Part shown: positions 17,231 through 26,606 of the stretch, piece by piece
Layout of the letters: every line of letters starts with the position of its first letter
How positions within the stretch are numbered: the stretch's first letter is position 1
DNA from: Paenibacillus sp. FSL W8-0186
GTDB taxonomy: Bacteria > Bacillota > Bacilli > Paenibacillales > Paenibacillaceae
Direction: 5' to 3'
Assembly (NCBI RefSeq): GCF_037969765.1
Contig: NZ_CP150207.1
Coordinates: 496,001-560,000, forward strand
DNA length: 64,000 nt
Made by a program: the position numbers and the translations under genes
The notes under the pieces: generated by a model
Seen by the model: the letters and a program-made list of their open reading frames with translations, nothing else
Told to the model about the DNA's origin: nothing
Database searches by the model: none

Positions 17231-19054
17231 ATGATTATCGGCAATGTATACCGAAAGTATTTCAAGAACAATCTGTTTTTGAAAATGATTCTGTTCTTTT
17301 CGATTATCATGATTGTGACAATTATAACGTTCTCGTACTTGATGTTCTTATCCTTGTCGGAGGCTGCGGTACAGCGTCAGATGAACATCCAGAAACGGGC
17401 GGTTGAAAGCGTTAGCAGCTATGTCAGCGGGAAATACGAATCGGTGCAAAATATGATGCGCGATGTGTACCGGGACAGCGAGCTGGCGAGCAACACCTCT
17501 TTTCTTATGGAGCATCCCTATGAAGAGTATGTCCGGTTCAGATTGGATAAGTTCTACAGCGATATCGGAGCAACAACTGATGCGGTTCAGTTCTTCCGCA
17601 ATAAGATGGAGGATGATCCCGACATTCGCAGCTTGATGCTGTACAGTGCGGATCAGCAGCAATTATATGTCTACAATCAGCATAAGCAGTTCAAAATCAT
17701 CCCGACAAACGCGGCCCGCTCCTTCGTGCCGGATGCGATGTACCTGGAAGAAGAGGCCCAGGTATCGATCCCGAACATTTGGGTACGGAAAATTGTGAAT
17801 TTGCCAGAGCAGTCGATGTACTCGCTTCGCGTCCCGGTGAACAACAAGCAATCACTGCGCAATGTCGGGCAGCTGCTCGTTTATTTTGATGCGGAGAAGA
17901 TTTGGGGGAGCCTGGCGAATTATCGCGATGATTTTAAAGGGACGATCGTTGTGCTGTCCGCGGACGGCGACGTCTTGTTCGACACTTCAAATACGTTGTA
18001 CGGCCGCAAGTATCCGTATGCAGAACAGATCAGCTCCATTTATGACACTGGGGTAATCGGTGAAGATATGACCATCACGAAACTGACCCAGAGCCAGGGA
18101 GGATATACCGTGCTCAGCGCGGTGCCAAAGGAAGAGCTTGCCGCCACCTACCGGGGCGTGCGCAATTCGATCATTACGATCGCCTTGATTTGCATACTGG
18201 TCGCCATTATCGTTCCGTCCTTGTTTATCGGCAATTTTGCTAGACGGATCTATAACATCATTCGTTTGATGAGAAAAGTGAAGAAGGGCGACCTGAAAGC
18301 GCGTATCGATGATCCCCGTGAGGATGAGCTTGGACAAATTTCCAAGAGCTTCAATGATATGCTCGATGAACTGAACTTGTATATTGATCGCGGGCTCAAG
18401 GCGGAAATCAAGCAGAAGCACGCGGAGCTCGCCGCGCTGGAGGCGAGGGTGAATCCCCACTTCCTGTACAATACGCTTGAAGTCATTCGCATGCGGTCCA
18501 TATCCCACGGAGCCCATGATGTCGCGGAGATGATCTACAGCCTGTCGGTGCTGTTCAAGAGCTTTGTTCAGCAGAAAAGCAACTATACGCTGAAGGACGA
18601 GCTGGAGGCTTGCCGCTTGTATCTGGAGCTGTTTCGCATCCGGTACAAGGATAAGTTTTCCTACAGCATCCGATGCGATAGGCCGTTTGAGAGCATTCCC
18701 ATTTTTAAAATGTCGCTGCAGCCGATCATTGAAAATTACATTCTGCATGGCATGAGGGCGGACAGGAATGACAATCATATTGAAATATCCGTACAGCCAA
18801 GCGGCGAGGATTGTATCGTCCAGGTCAGGGACAATGGCAAGGGTATTGCGCGGGAGCGGCTGGAGCAAATCATGACTGGACTGTATCATCCGGACAAGAA
18901 CGCGGAATCGTTCGGGCTGCGCAGCATCCATGAGAGACTGGGGCTGCTCTTTGGCGACCGTTACGGCCTTGAAATCGAAAGTGAAGAAGGACAGGGCACC
19001 ACACTTACCATTCGTTTTCCCCGGAAGGGAGAGGGGGTAATCAACCATGTTTAA
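17231..19054 (+). CDS. Sensor histidine kinase, YesM family
   Basis: A 607-residue membrane kinase: transmembrane segments at about 17-40 and 314-338 enclose a large extracytoplasmic sensing region of dCache type; a HAMP linker (about 340-395) and a HisKA_7TM/His_kinase region follow, with the phospho-accepting His410 in NPHFLYNTLE, then a HATPase domain (ENYILHGM near 500, VRDNGKGI, and GLRSIHERL). It phosphorylates the regulator encoded next, with which it overlaps by 8 bases. ATG at 17231 follows GAGGAGG. YesM kinases in Paenibacillus usually control adjacent carbohydrate transport loci; the signal here is probably an extracellular mannoside or its binding protein. Confidence 0.93.
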   Translation: MIIGNVYRKYFKNNLFLKMILFFSIIMIVTIITFSYLMFLSLSEAAVQRQMNIQKRAVESVSSYVSGKYESVQNMMRDVYRDSELASNTSFLMEHPYEEYVRFRLDKFYSDIGATTDAVQFFRNKMEDDPDIRSLMLYSADQQQLYVYNQHKQFKIIPTNAARSFVPDAMYLEEEAQVSIPNIWVRKIVNLPEQSMYSLRVPVNNKQSLRNVGQLLVYFDAEKIWGSLANYRDDFKGTIVVLSADGDVLFDTSNTLYGRKYPYAEQISSIYDTGVIGEDMTITKLTQSQGGYTVLSAVPKEELAATYRGVRNSIITIALICILVAIIVPSLFIGNFARRIYNIIRLMRKVKKGDLKARIDDPREDELGQISKSFNDMLDELNLYIDRGLKAEIKQKHAELAALEARVNPHFLYNTLEVIRMRSISHGAHDVAEMIYSLSVLFKSFVQQKSNYTLKDELEACRLYLELFRIRYKDKFSYSIRCDRPFESIPIFKMSLQPIIENYILHGMRADRNDNHIEISVQPSGEDCIVQVRDNGKGIARERLEQIMTGLYHPDKNAESFGLRSIHERLGLLFGDRYGLEIESEEGQGTTLTIRFPRKGEGVINHV

Positions 19055-20567
19055 AGTGTTTATCGTAGACGATGAGCCGTTCATTATCGAGGGGCTTTAC
19101 GATATTGTCGATTGGGCTAAGCTCGGCATGGAAATTGTGGGCCATGCGGAGAATGGCGCGATTGCGCTTGAAGCGATGAAGGTAACGCCAGCCGATATTC
19201 TAATTACGGATATTTCGATGCCCGTGATGAGTGGATTGGATTTAATCCGCCATGTCCGGGCTGTTCATCCCGAGTTGAAAGTCATCGTCCTTAGCGGATA
19301 TAACGAGTTTGATTACTTGAAAGAAGGCATGGCGCTTGGGATTGAGAACTATCTGTTGAAGCCGATCAATTTGGAAGAATTCAAGGGAACCTTGAGAACG
19401 GTTGCCCAGAAGTTGAATGTGAACCGGTCGGAGCTCGCCTTGAACGAGCAGAGCATGCGGATATTGAGGGACAATGTGATGTATCGCTGGCTGCAGGATC
19501 AGATTAGTCCAAAGGAGTTCCAGGAGCGTGCCGATCTGCTGGGCATTGAGCTCGATCAGCGGTATGTGCAGGTATCCATACTGCGAGCCGGGCATTCTAT
19601 GGCAGAGGTGTTCGATTCTGTAATGAATCAGCTGAGTTCGTCGGAGAATGTTGTGCCCTTCCGGGATATGGACGGCGACATTGTGCTTGTGTTCAACGCG
19701 GATGATGTGTCGTCGTGCAAGGAGGATGCGGAACGAATCAGCGATAATCTGCGCCTGCTCCTGTCCCCCCATAACAAAATTTGTGCATCACTTGGCAGTG
19801 TGGAGAAGGTGGAGGATGCCTCGCAAAGCTACAGTCATGCCAAACGGGCACAGGAATATTTCATGGTCAGATCAGCCGACCGGATTTTACGTTATGAGGA
19901 TTTGGCTAGCCGGCAGCAGGAGACGCGCCTCGGAGATTGGCCGATCGACTGGAATGAATACAAGAAGGAAGTTATGGCGAAGGATACGAAGGCGTTGTTT
20001 CTTCGCATCGAGAAGGACTTCGCTTATCTGCAGCAATTGGAGGGTATGACGCCGGATCTGCTGCAGGAGATCGCGATGGAATGGCTGATTCGCTTCAAGA
20101 TGCTGCTGCAGGAAATCACCCATACCGATGATCCGGAGCCGTACAAGGGTGGGCTTAGCCAAATTCGGAGGGCGACAACCTCGGCCGAACTGATGGAGAT
20201 GATCAAGGAAGCGGCGGCTATGACGGTGGATCTGCTTGAACGCGACGTGAAGAGTCCGGTCGTCCAGCAGGTGCTAAATTATATTCATGATGCGTACAAT
20301 CAGGATTTGTCGCTGAAGGTGCTTGGCTCGATGTACAATATCCATCCGGTGTACCTGGGACAATTATTTCATAAAGAAGTTAATGAGACGTTCACCGAGT
20401 ATATTAACCGATACCGGATCGAGAAAGCGAAGGAACTGCTGCGGATGACGAACATGAAGGTGCAGGAAATCGCACGGAAGGTCGGGTATTGGGAGACCGG
20501 TTATTTTTATAAACAATTCAAAAAATACGTCGGTATATCGCCGACTGAATTCAAAGGGCTTAGCTAG
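19047..20567 (+). CDS. Response regulator with AraC-type DNA-binding domain, YesN family
   Basis: A 506-residue regulator. The receiver domain (1-120) has the acidic pair Asp8/Asp9, the phospho-acceptor Asp55 in LITDISMPVMSG and the conserved Lys in LLKPINLEEF. A middle region of about 270 residues links to a C-terminal AraC double helix-turn-helix (about 405-506), ending KVGYWETGYFYKQFKKYVGI and SPTEFKGLS. It starts inside the kinase gene (ATG 19047), giving translational coupling. It most likely activates the downstream transporter and glycosidase genes when phosphorylated. Confidence 0.93.
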   Translation: MFKVFIVDDEPFIIEGLYDIVDWAKLGMEIVGHAENGAIALEAMKVTPADILITDISMPVMSGLDLIRHVRAVHPELKVIVLSGYNEFDYLKEGMALGIENYLLKPINLEEFKGTLRTVAQKLNVNRSELALNEQSMRILRDNVMYRWLQDQISPKEFQERADLLGIELDQRYVQVSILRAGHSMAEVFDSVMNQLSSSENVVPFRDMDGDIVLVFNADDVSSCKEDAERISDNLRLLLSPHNKICASLGSVEKVEDASQSYSHAKRAQEYFMVRSADRILRYEDLASRQQETRLGDWPIDWNEYKKEVMAKDTKALFLRIEKDFAYLQQLEGMTPDLLQEIAMEWLIRFKMLLQEITHTDDPEPYKGGLSQIRRATTSAELMEMIKEAAAMTVDLLERDVKSPVVQQVLNYIHDAYNQDLSLKVLGSMYNIHPVYLGQLFHKEVNETFTEYINRYRIEKAKELLRMTNMKVQEIARKVGYWETGYFYKQFKKYVGISPTEFKGLS

Positions 20568-20601
20568 CGGAACATGCCGCTGGAAAGCCCTTTCTTTATT
20601 T
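20553..20601 (+). terminator. Terminator spanning the regulator stop codon
   Basis: AAAGGGCTT (20553-20561) pairs with AAGCCCTTT (20585-20593), with an inner AGCGG/CCGCT helix, followed by CTTTATTTTAT. The stem includes the stop codon of the response regulator. Confidence 0.75.
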
Positions 20602-20632
20602 TATACATGGATTTATTTAATTTCGCTTCTAT

Positions 20633-20664
20633 TTGAAAATGCTTTCATAAATTACAGTAAAGAT
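20633..20664 (+). promoter_or_regulatory. Promoter region with CcpA-type cre site
   Basis: TGAAAATGCTTTCA (20634-20647) differs from the CcpA consensus TGAAARCGYTTNCA only at the central C and overlaps a possible -35 TTGAAA (20633-20638). A weak -10 (TAAAGA, 20658-20663) follows after 19 bp. Glucose repression of the transporter/glycosidase operon by CcpA is a reasonable inference; a site for the YesN-type regulator was not recognised. Confidence 0.55.
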
Positions 20665-20827
20665 AGTCCTACTAAGGAAATCAAGGCGAAAAGCCAGCCG
20701 CGAATGGCAGTCTGGCCGCTTCCTCCACCAGCAATCGCATCATGAATAATTTGGAAGTCCGGAGGAACGATAGCGTTGTTATGCTGCAGATCATTCGGAG
20801 GCTACACCAAAGGGAGGTTCATAGGTA

Positions 20828-22318
20828 ATGGCTAAACAAAGAAAAAGATTGTCTCTGCTTCTCGTATCCTTGATGGCGCTTACACTTGTGCTGAGCGCAT
20901 GCGGAGGCGGCAAGGCGAGCAACAATGGAGCGGCTTCTGGCGCTGGAGGCAGCTCCGACAAGCCGGTTGAATTGATTTGGTACACGATCGGCACACCGCA
21001 GAAAGATGTTGACAAAGTGATGGAGGAAGTCAACAAATATACCAAGGAAAAAATCAATGCAACGATCAAAATGAAAATGATCGACTTCGGCGACTATACG
21101 CAAAAAATGCAGGTCATGGCCGCATCCGGTGAGCCTATGGACATTCTGTTCACCAGCTCCTGGGCGTTCGATTACGTGCAGAATGCCCGCAAAGGGGCAT
21201 TTATGGAAATCGACGAGCTGCTGGAGACGCATGGCCAAGGCATCAAGGAAGTACTGGATCCTGCGTTCCTGGAAGGCTCCAAGGTTGACGGACATAACTA
21301 TGCTGTTCCGGCCAACAAGGAATTACCAGCACAGGAGGTTTACCGCTTCAATCAAGACTTGCTTGATAAATACAATTTAGGCATTTCAAACGTACGTTCT
21401 CTGGAGAGCCTTGAGCCTCTGCTGAAGGTCATCAAGGAGAATGAGCCCGGCATCACGCCGTATGCCATCATGAGTGACCATGTGCCGCTTATGCCGTTCG
21501 ACTACGTGATTGAAAAAATGCCGATGGCTGTATACATGGACACCAAGGACTATAAAGTCGTGAACATCCTGGAAACTGAGGAAGCCAAGGAAACATTGAA
21601 GACGATGCGCAAGTTCTATCAAGCCGGCTACATTTCTCCAGAGGCAGCGACCACGACTTCGGTAGATGATTTGTATAAATCCGGAAAATGGTTCTCGGAT
21701 CGCGCTGCTACACAGCCGCTGGCCAATAACCTCTGGTCTGCAAGCTATGGTTATCCGGTAACCTCAACGCCAGCTGGCGATGCTTATGTATATAACTGGT
21801 CCGTTATGGGTTCGATGCAGGCGATTTCCGCAAACTCGAAATACCCTGAGAAAGCTATGGAATTTCTGAATCTGCTTAACACAGACCCAGTGCTTCGCAA
21901 TATGATCGATTCTGGAATCGAAGGCGTCCATTATGAGAAAGTCGGCGACAATGTCATGAAAAACCTGGAGGAATCTAAGAACTATGACATGCCAACCTTC
22001 TCCCTGGGGAACATTCTGATCACTTACTTGAACGAGAACGATCCTTCCGACAAATGGGAGCAATTCAAAGAGTTCAACGAATCGGGTAAAAACGCGCCGC
22101 TGCTGGGCTTCAACTTTGATGCAACGAATGTAGCGAGTGAAATCGCTGCCGTGCAGAACGTGAAGGACGAATTCTGGGCATCCCTTATGACGGGTACAGT
22201 AGATCCGGAAGAGTACCTGCCAAAAGCAAATGAGAAATTTAAAGCCGCGGGTCTGGATAAGATTATCGCGGAAGCTCAAAAACAGATTGACGAGTGGAGA
22301 GCTGCAAACAACAAGTAG
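20828..22318 (+). CDS. Sugar-binding lipoprotein, LplA type
   Basis: A 496-residue lipoprotein with a signal peptide and the lipobox LSAC near residue 24, followed by a flexible Gly/Ser/Ala linker. The body is a family 1 extracellular binding protein (ELIWYTIGTPQKDVDKVMEE, GEPMDILFTSSW) and the C-terminal ~120 residues fit the DUF3502-type end of LplA proteins. ATG at 20828 follows AGGGAGG. It should capture an oligosaccharide for the LplB/YtcP-type permeases downstream. No ATPase is encoded nearby, so a shared one is presumed. The glycosidases that follow point to mannose-containing oligosaccharides. Confidence 0.9.
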   Translation: MAKQRKRLSLLLVSLMALTLVLSACGGGKASNNGAASGAGGSSDKPVELIWYTIGTPQKDVDKVMEEVNKYTKEKINATIKMKMIDFGDYTQKMQVMAASGEPMDILFTSSWAFDYVQNARKGAFMEIDELLETHGQGIKEVLDPAFLEGSKVDGHNYAVPANKELPAQEVYRFNQDLLDKYNLGISNVRSLESLEPLLKVIKENEPGITPYAIMSDHVPLMPFDYVIEKMPMAVYMDTKDYKVVNILETEEAKETLKTMRKFYQAGYISPEAATTTSVDDLYKSGKWFSDRAATQPLANNLWSASYGYPVTSTPAGDAYVYNWSVMGSMQAISANSKYPEKAMEFLNLLNTDPVLRNMIDSGIEGVHYEKVGDNVMKNLEESKNYDMPTFSLGNILITYLNENDPSDKWEQFKEFNESGKNAPLLGFNFDATNVASEIAAVQNVKDEFWASLMTGTVDPEEYLPKANEKFKAAGLDKIIAEAQKQIDEWRAANNK

Positions 22319-22328
22319 GAACGAATCG

Positions 22329-22367
22329 AAGATCGGGCGGGTGATTGGCCCTCCCGGTCTTCTTTTT
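22329..22367 (+). terminator. Partial terminator between binding protein and permeases
   Basis: AAGATCGGG (22329-22337) pairs with CCCGGTCTT (22353-22361), one wobble, and is followed by CTTTTT. This type of leaky terminator typically keeps the binding protein more abundant than the membrane proteins and glycosidases. Confidence 0.7.
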
Positions 22368-22391
22368 CAATAACCAACAGGAGGGGTAAGC

Positions 22392-23330
22392 GTGAGGAAA
22401 ATCGGCAGCTTTTTTAAAGACATCGCCAAAAACAAAGTGATGCTGCTCATGGTTCTGCCGGGTGCATTGTGGTTTCTCTTCTTCTCCTATCTGCCGATGC
22501 TGGGTACCGTCATTGCCTTTAAGCAGTACCGTTTCCATAGAGACGGCTTCTGGGCGAGTATCGTGAACAGTAAGTGGGTCGGATGGGATAATTTCAAGTT
22601 TCTGTTCAGCACAAACGACGCATTTGTCATTACGCGGAACACGCTGCTGTATAATCTAGCATTTATTTTTATCGGTTTAGTGTTGTCGGTATTGATGGCC
22701 ATCGTGCTCTCTGAGATCGTGAACAAACGCTTAGCGAAAATATATCAAACCGGCATGTTCCTCCCGTATTTTTTGTCCTGGGTCATCGTCGGCTATTTCG
22801 CATTCAGCTTCCTGAGCTCCGAGCGCGGGCTGCTGAATCAGGTGTTTAAAGGTCTTGGCATGGATCCTATCCAATGGTATGCCGATCCGAAATATTGGCC
22901 GTTTATTATTATTCTGGTCTATCTGTGGAAGGCGGTCGGCTACAACAGCGTCGTCTATCTGGCGGCGATTATGGGAATCGACAGGTCGCTATACGAGGCG
23001 GCAATGATCGACGGTGCGAACAAATGGCAGCAAATCCGCCGCATCACGGTGCCGATGCTTGCCCCGATCATTACGATTATGACGCTGCTTGCGGTCGGGA
23101 AAATATTCTACGCAGACTTCGGTCTCTTCTATCAGGTGCCGAGAAACTCCGGAAGCCTGTATGCCGTTACGAACGTCATCGATACGTATGTGTACCGTGG
23201 CCTTAAGACGACAGGAGAAATCGGCATGAGTACCGCAGCTGGCCTGTATCAATCCATCGTCGGCTTTACGCTCGTTATGACGTCAAACTACATCGTGCGC
23301 AAGTTCGATAAGGACAATGCGTTGTTCTAG
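22392..23330 (+). CDS. Sugar ABC transporter permease, LplB type
   Basis: A 312-residue permease with six predicted membrane segments; the LplB-type opening MLLMVLPGALWFLFFSYLPM, and the EAA loop LYEAAMIDGANKWQQIRRIT near residue 200. It starts at GTG 22392 after GGAGGGG. It forms the channel with the next gene, which begins 18 bases downstream. Confidence 0.92.
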   Translation: MRKIGSFFKDIAKNKVMLLMVLPGALWFLFFSYLPMLGTVIAFKQYRFHRDGFWASIVNSKWVGWDNFKFLFSTNDAFVITRNTLLYNLAFIFIGLVLSVLMAIVLSEIVNKRLAKIYQTGMFLPYFLSWVIVGYFAFSFLSSERGLLNQVFKGLGMDPIQWYADPKYWPFIIILVYLWKAVGYNSVVYLAAIMGIDRSLYEAAMIDGANKWQQIRRITVPMLAPIITIMTLLAVGKIFYADFGLFYQVPRNSGSLYAVTNVIDTYVYRGLKTTGEIGMSTAAGLYQSIVGFTLVMTSNYIVRKFDKDNALF

Positions 23331-23348
23331 AAGGGAGTGAGAAGCAAC

Positions 23349-24266
23349 ATGGCGCAAAGTGCTATAAAAACAAGGGATTTCCACCATTTATCCAAGCCTT
23401 GGAATATGATATTCAACCTGATTGCCGGCATTTTTTCTTTTGTGTGCGTATTTCCTTTTCTATTCGTAGTCATCATTTCCTTCACGGATGAAGGAGTATT
23501 GGCGCGTGACGGCTATCGTCTGCTGCCTGCCAAATGGAGCTTTGAAGCCTACAAATACGTGTTTCAGACGGGGGATACGCTGCTCCGTTCGTACGGAGTA
23601 ACGATATTCATAACCGTTGTAGGGACGATAATCAGTTTATTGTTTATCGCATTTTATGCTTATGCCATTTCGCGCAAAAGCTTTAAATATCGCAACTTTT
23701 TCTCCTTCTTTGCTTTCTTTACGATGCTGTTCAACGGCGGACTCGTTCCGACGTATATCGTTACGACGCAGCTGCTCGGCCTGAAGGATACGATTTGGGC
23801 ATTGATTCTGCCGCTGGCCGTTAACGCGTTCTATATTATGATTCTGCGGACCTTCTATAGCACGAGTGTTCCGGATGCGATTCTAGAATCGGGTAAAATC
23901 GACGGCGCGGGCGAATTCCGTATTTTTCTGAAGCTTGTATTGCCGCTGTCTCTGCCGGGCCTCGCTACGATCGGGCTGTTCAGCACGCTGGGCTACTGGA
24001 ATGACTGGTTCAATGCCCTGCTCTATATCGACGATCCTAATCTGGTTCCGCTGCAATCCATGCTGATGCGGATCGAGACAAGCATGCAATTCATTATGCA
24101 AAACTCACAGAATAGCTCACTTAGCCTGGAGGCGCTGCGTTCGATGCCGCAGGATACATCCCGTATGGCGATGGTTGTTCTCGCGACGGGGCCGATTATT
24201 TTCGCTTATCCCTTCTTCCAGCGCTATTTCATTCAAGGTCTGACGATCGGCGCTGTTAAAGAATAA
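23349..24266 (+). CDS. Sugar ABC transporter permease, YtcP/LplC type
   Basis: A 305-residue permease, second channel half. The N-terminus (KPWNMIFNLIAGIFSFVCVF) and C-terminus (ending FIQGLTIGAVKE) are typical of the LplC/YtcP class, and the EAA-like loop reads ILESGKIDGAGEF. I place the start at ATG 23349; the GTG at 23337 overlaps the AAGGGAG ribosome binding site. The glycosidase operon continues 31 bases downstream. Confidence 0.92.
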   Translation: MAQSAIKTRDFHHLSKPWNMIFNLIAGIFSFVCVFPFLFVVIISFTDEGVLARDGYRLLPAKWSFEAYKYVFQTGDTLLRSYGVTIFITVVGTIISLLFIAFYAYAISRKSFKYRNFFSFFAFFTMLFNGGLVPTYIVTTQLLGLKDTIWALILPLAVNAFYIMILRTFYSTSVPDAILESGKIDGAGEFRIFLKLVLPLSLPGLATIGLFSTLGYWNDWFNALLYIDDPNLVPLQSMLMRIETSMQFIMQNSQNSSLSLEALRSMPQDTSRMAMVVLATGPIIFAYPFFQRYFIQGLTIGAVKE

Positions 24267-24297
24267 GATCATCGAGGTAGAGGAGAGAGTGGAGACG

Positions 24298-26604
24298 ATG
24301 ACCAAGATCTATAAAGATAGGCATAGACCAACGGAAGAACGGGTAGAGCATCTGCTCGGGCTTATGACTTTGGAAGAGAAGGCGGGACAGCTGATTCAAA
24401 CTTTCGGCTGGCAAGCCTATGAGCATATAGATGGAAAAATCAGTCTTACGGAATCCTTCAAGGAACAAGTGAAAAACGGAGGCATTGGTTCTCTTTACGG
24501 CACGCTTCGGGCTGACCCATGGACAGGGGTTACGCTGGAAACGGGGCTGTCTCCCCGGGAAGGGGCTGAGGCGGTGAACGAAATTCAGCGCTACGCCATC
24601 GAGAATTCCCGGCTCGGCATCCCGATTCTGATCGGGGAGGAGTGCTCTCACGGACATATGGCGATTGGCGCGACGGTGTTCCCTGTGCCGCTGTCGCTGG
24701 GCAGTACCTGGAATGTGGAACTGTACCGCGAGATGTGCCGTGCGGTCGCTTTGGAGACGAGAAGCCAAGGCGGCGCGGTCACTTATTCGCCCGTGCTGGA
24801 TGTCGTTCGCGATCCGCGTTGGGGCCGGACCGAGGAATGCTTCGGGGAAGATCCCTATCTGATCGGCGAAATGGCGGTCGCTTCGGTGGAAGGATTGCAA
24901 GGAGATTCGTTAGATCGGGATGATACCGTTGCAGCTACCCTCAAGCATTTTGTCGGGTACGGCAGCTCCGAAGGGGGCAGAAATGCTGGACCTGTGCATA
25001 TGGGCATGCGGGAGCTGCTGGAAGTGGATATGCTGCCGTTTAGAAAAGCGGTTGAAGCAGGCGCGAAGTCCATTATGCCGGCTTACAACGAAATCGATGG
25101 GGTGCCGTGCACGACGAATCGCGAGCTGCTGGACGATGTGCTTCGTGGGGAGTGGGGCTTCGATGGCATGGTCATTACCGACTGCGGAGCGATCGATATG
25201 CTTGCTGCGGGTCATGATGTGGCTGAAGACGGGATGGATGCCGCAATTCAAGCCATTACCGCAGGCATCGATATGGAAATGTCGGGTGAAATGTTCGGCA
25301 AGTATTTGGTTGAAGCCGTACGTCAAGGCAAGCTGGATATGGAAGTGGTTGATACGGCCGTACGCCGGGTGCTGACGCTGAAATTCAAGCTGGGCCTGTT
25401 CGAGCGTCCGTATGCTGACCCGGAGCGGGCGGCGGAGGTGATTGGCAGCGATAAGCACAAGGAGCTGGCTCGCCGGATCGCTGGCGAAGGCATCGTGCTG
25501 CTGAAGAACGAGGACGGCATTCTGCCGCTGTCGAAAACGGCAGGAAAGGTCGCGGTCATCGGGCCGAATGCAGACGTGGGCTATAACCAGCTTGGGGATT
25601 ACACGTCCCCTCAGCCAAAGGATAAGGTGGTCACTGTGCTGGACGGCATTCGCAGCAAGCTTGCCGGCCAGCCGGAGCGGGTGCTGTATGCGCCGGGCTG
25701 CCGGATTAAAGGCGATTCCAGGGAAGGCTTCGAGTACGCCTTGTCCTGTGCGGAGCAGGCCGACACGATCATCATGGTCGTTGGGGGCTCCAGTGCCCGT
25801 GATTTCGGCGAAGGCACGATCGATCTGCGGACGGGAGCATCCAAGGTGACGGAAAATTCCTGGAGCGACATGGACTGCGGCGAAGGGATTGACCGCATCT
25901 CCTTGCAATTGTCCGGTGTGCAGCTGGAGCTTGTGCAAGAGGTTCACAAGCTGGGCAAACCAGTCATCGTCGTCTACATTAACGGGCGGCCGATTGCCGA
26001 GCCGTGGATCGAGGATCATGCCCATGCGGTGGTAGAGGCTTGGTATCCGGGACAGGAGGGCGGCCATGCAGTCGCGGACGTGTTGTTCGGCGACGTGAAC
26101 CCGTCAGGTCGTCTGACGATCTCGATTCCCAAGCATGTCGGTCAGCTTCCGGTCTACTACAACGGCAAACGCTCGCGGGGCAAGCGTTATTTGGAGGAGG
26201 ACGCCCAGCCGCGGTATCCGTTCGGCTACGGATTGAGCTATACGGAATTTGCGTATTCCAATCTGCGCGTAGAGCCGGCGGTCATTTCGGAGGATGAAGA
26301 GGCGGTCGTCAGCGTCACCGTGACGAATGCCGGCCAGCTTGCGGGAGCAGAAGTTGTGCAGATGTATGTATCCGATGTGGCCAGCAAAGTGACGAGACCG
26401 GCCAAGGAGCTGAAGGGCTTTGCGAAGCTCCAGCTTGCGCCGGGCGAAAGCCGGGAAGTGAGCTTCAAGGTGGGCCGGGAGCAGCTGGAATACATCGGGC
26501 TTGATCATAAACCGGTCGTAGAGCCGGGGCAATTCAAAATTTATGTCGGCAAGCACGTAAACGACGGGGAGAGCGTCGATCTGAGAGTACGGGAGGAGGA
26601 ATAG
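24298..26604 (+). CDS. Glycoside hydrolase family 3 (beta-glucosidase/beta-xylosidase type)
   Basis: A 768-residue cytoplasmic enzyme (no signal peptide). Domains in order: the GH3 N-terminal TIM barrel (to about 350) with KHFVGYGSSEGGRNAG and the nucleophile Asp295 in MVITDCGAIDM; the alpha/beta sandwich GH3 C-domain (VIGPNADVGYNQLGDYT); a fibronectin-III-like C-terminal domain (about 655-765). The motif is that of glucosidases/xylosidases, and lacks the Asp-His dyad of NagZ-type N-acetylglucosaminidases. ATG at 24298 follows GAGGAGAGAG; the GTG at 24289 touches that site. It opens a five-glycosidase operon, two bases ahead of the first alpha-mannosidase. The natural substrate is uncertain. 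Confidence 0.9.
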   Translation: MTKIYKDRHRPTEERVEHLLGLMTLEEKAGQLIQTFGWQAYEHIDGKISLTESFKEQVKNGGIGSLYGTLRADPWTGVTLETGLSPREGAEAVNEIQRYAIENSRLGIPILIGEECSHGHMAIGATVFPVPLSLGSTWNVELYREMCRAVALETRSQGGAVTYSPVLDVVRDPRWGRTEECFGEDPYLIGEMAVASVEGLQGDSLDRDDTVAATLKHFVGYGSSEGGRNAGPVHMGMRELLEVDMLPFRKAVEAGAKSIMPAYNEIDGVPCTTNRELLDDVLRGEWGFDGMVITDCGAIDMLAAGHDVAEDGMDAAIQAITAGIDMEMSGEMFGKYLVEAVRQGKLDMEVVDTAVRRVLTLKFKLGLFERPYADPERAAEVIGSDKHKELARRIAGEGIVLLKNEDGILPLSKTAGKVAVIGPNADVGYNQLGDYTSPQPKDKVVTVLDGIRSKLAGQPERVLYAPGCRIKGDSREGFEYALSCAEQADTIIMVVGGSSARDFGEGTIDLRTGASKVTENSWSDMDCGEGIDRISLQLSGVQLELVQEVHKLGKPVIVVYINGRPIAEPWIEDHAHAVVEAWYPGQEGGHAVADVLFGDVNPSGRLTISIPKHVGQLPVYYNGKRSRGKRYLEEDAQPRYPFGYGLSYTEFAYSNLRVEPAVISEDEEAVVSVTVTNAGQLAGAEVVQMYVSDVASKVTRPAKELKGFAKLQLAPGESREVSFKVGREQLEYIGLDHKPVVEPGQFKIYVGKHVNDGESVDLRVREEE

Positions 26605-26606
26605 CG

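Noticed and set aside
17987..19084. Long open frame antisense to the histidine kinase
   Set aside because: Same reason: reverse shadow of a conserved kinase, without a promoter or domain.
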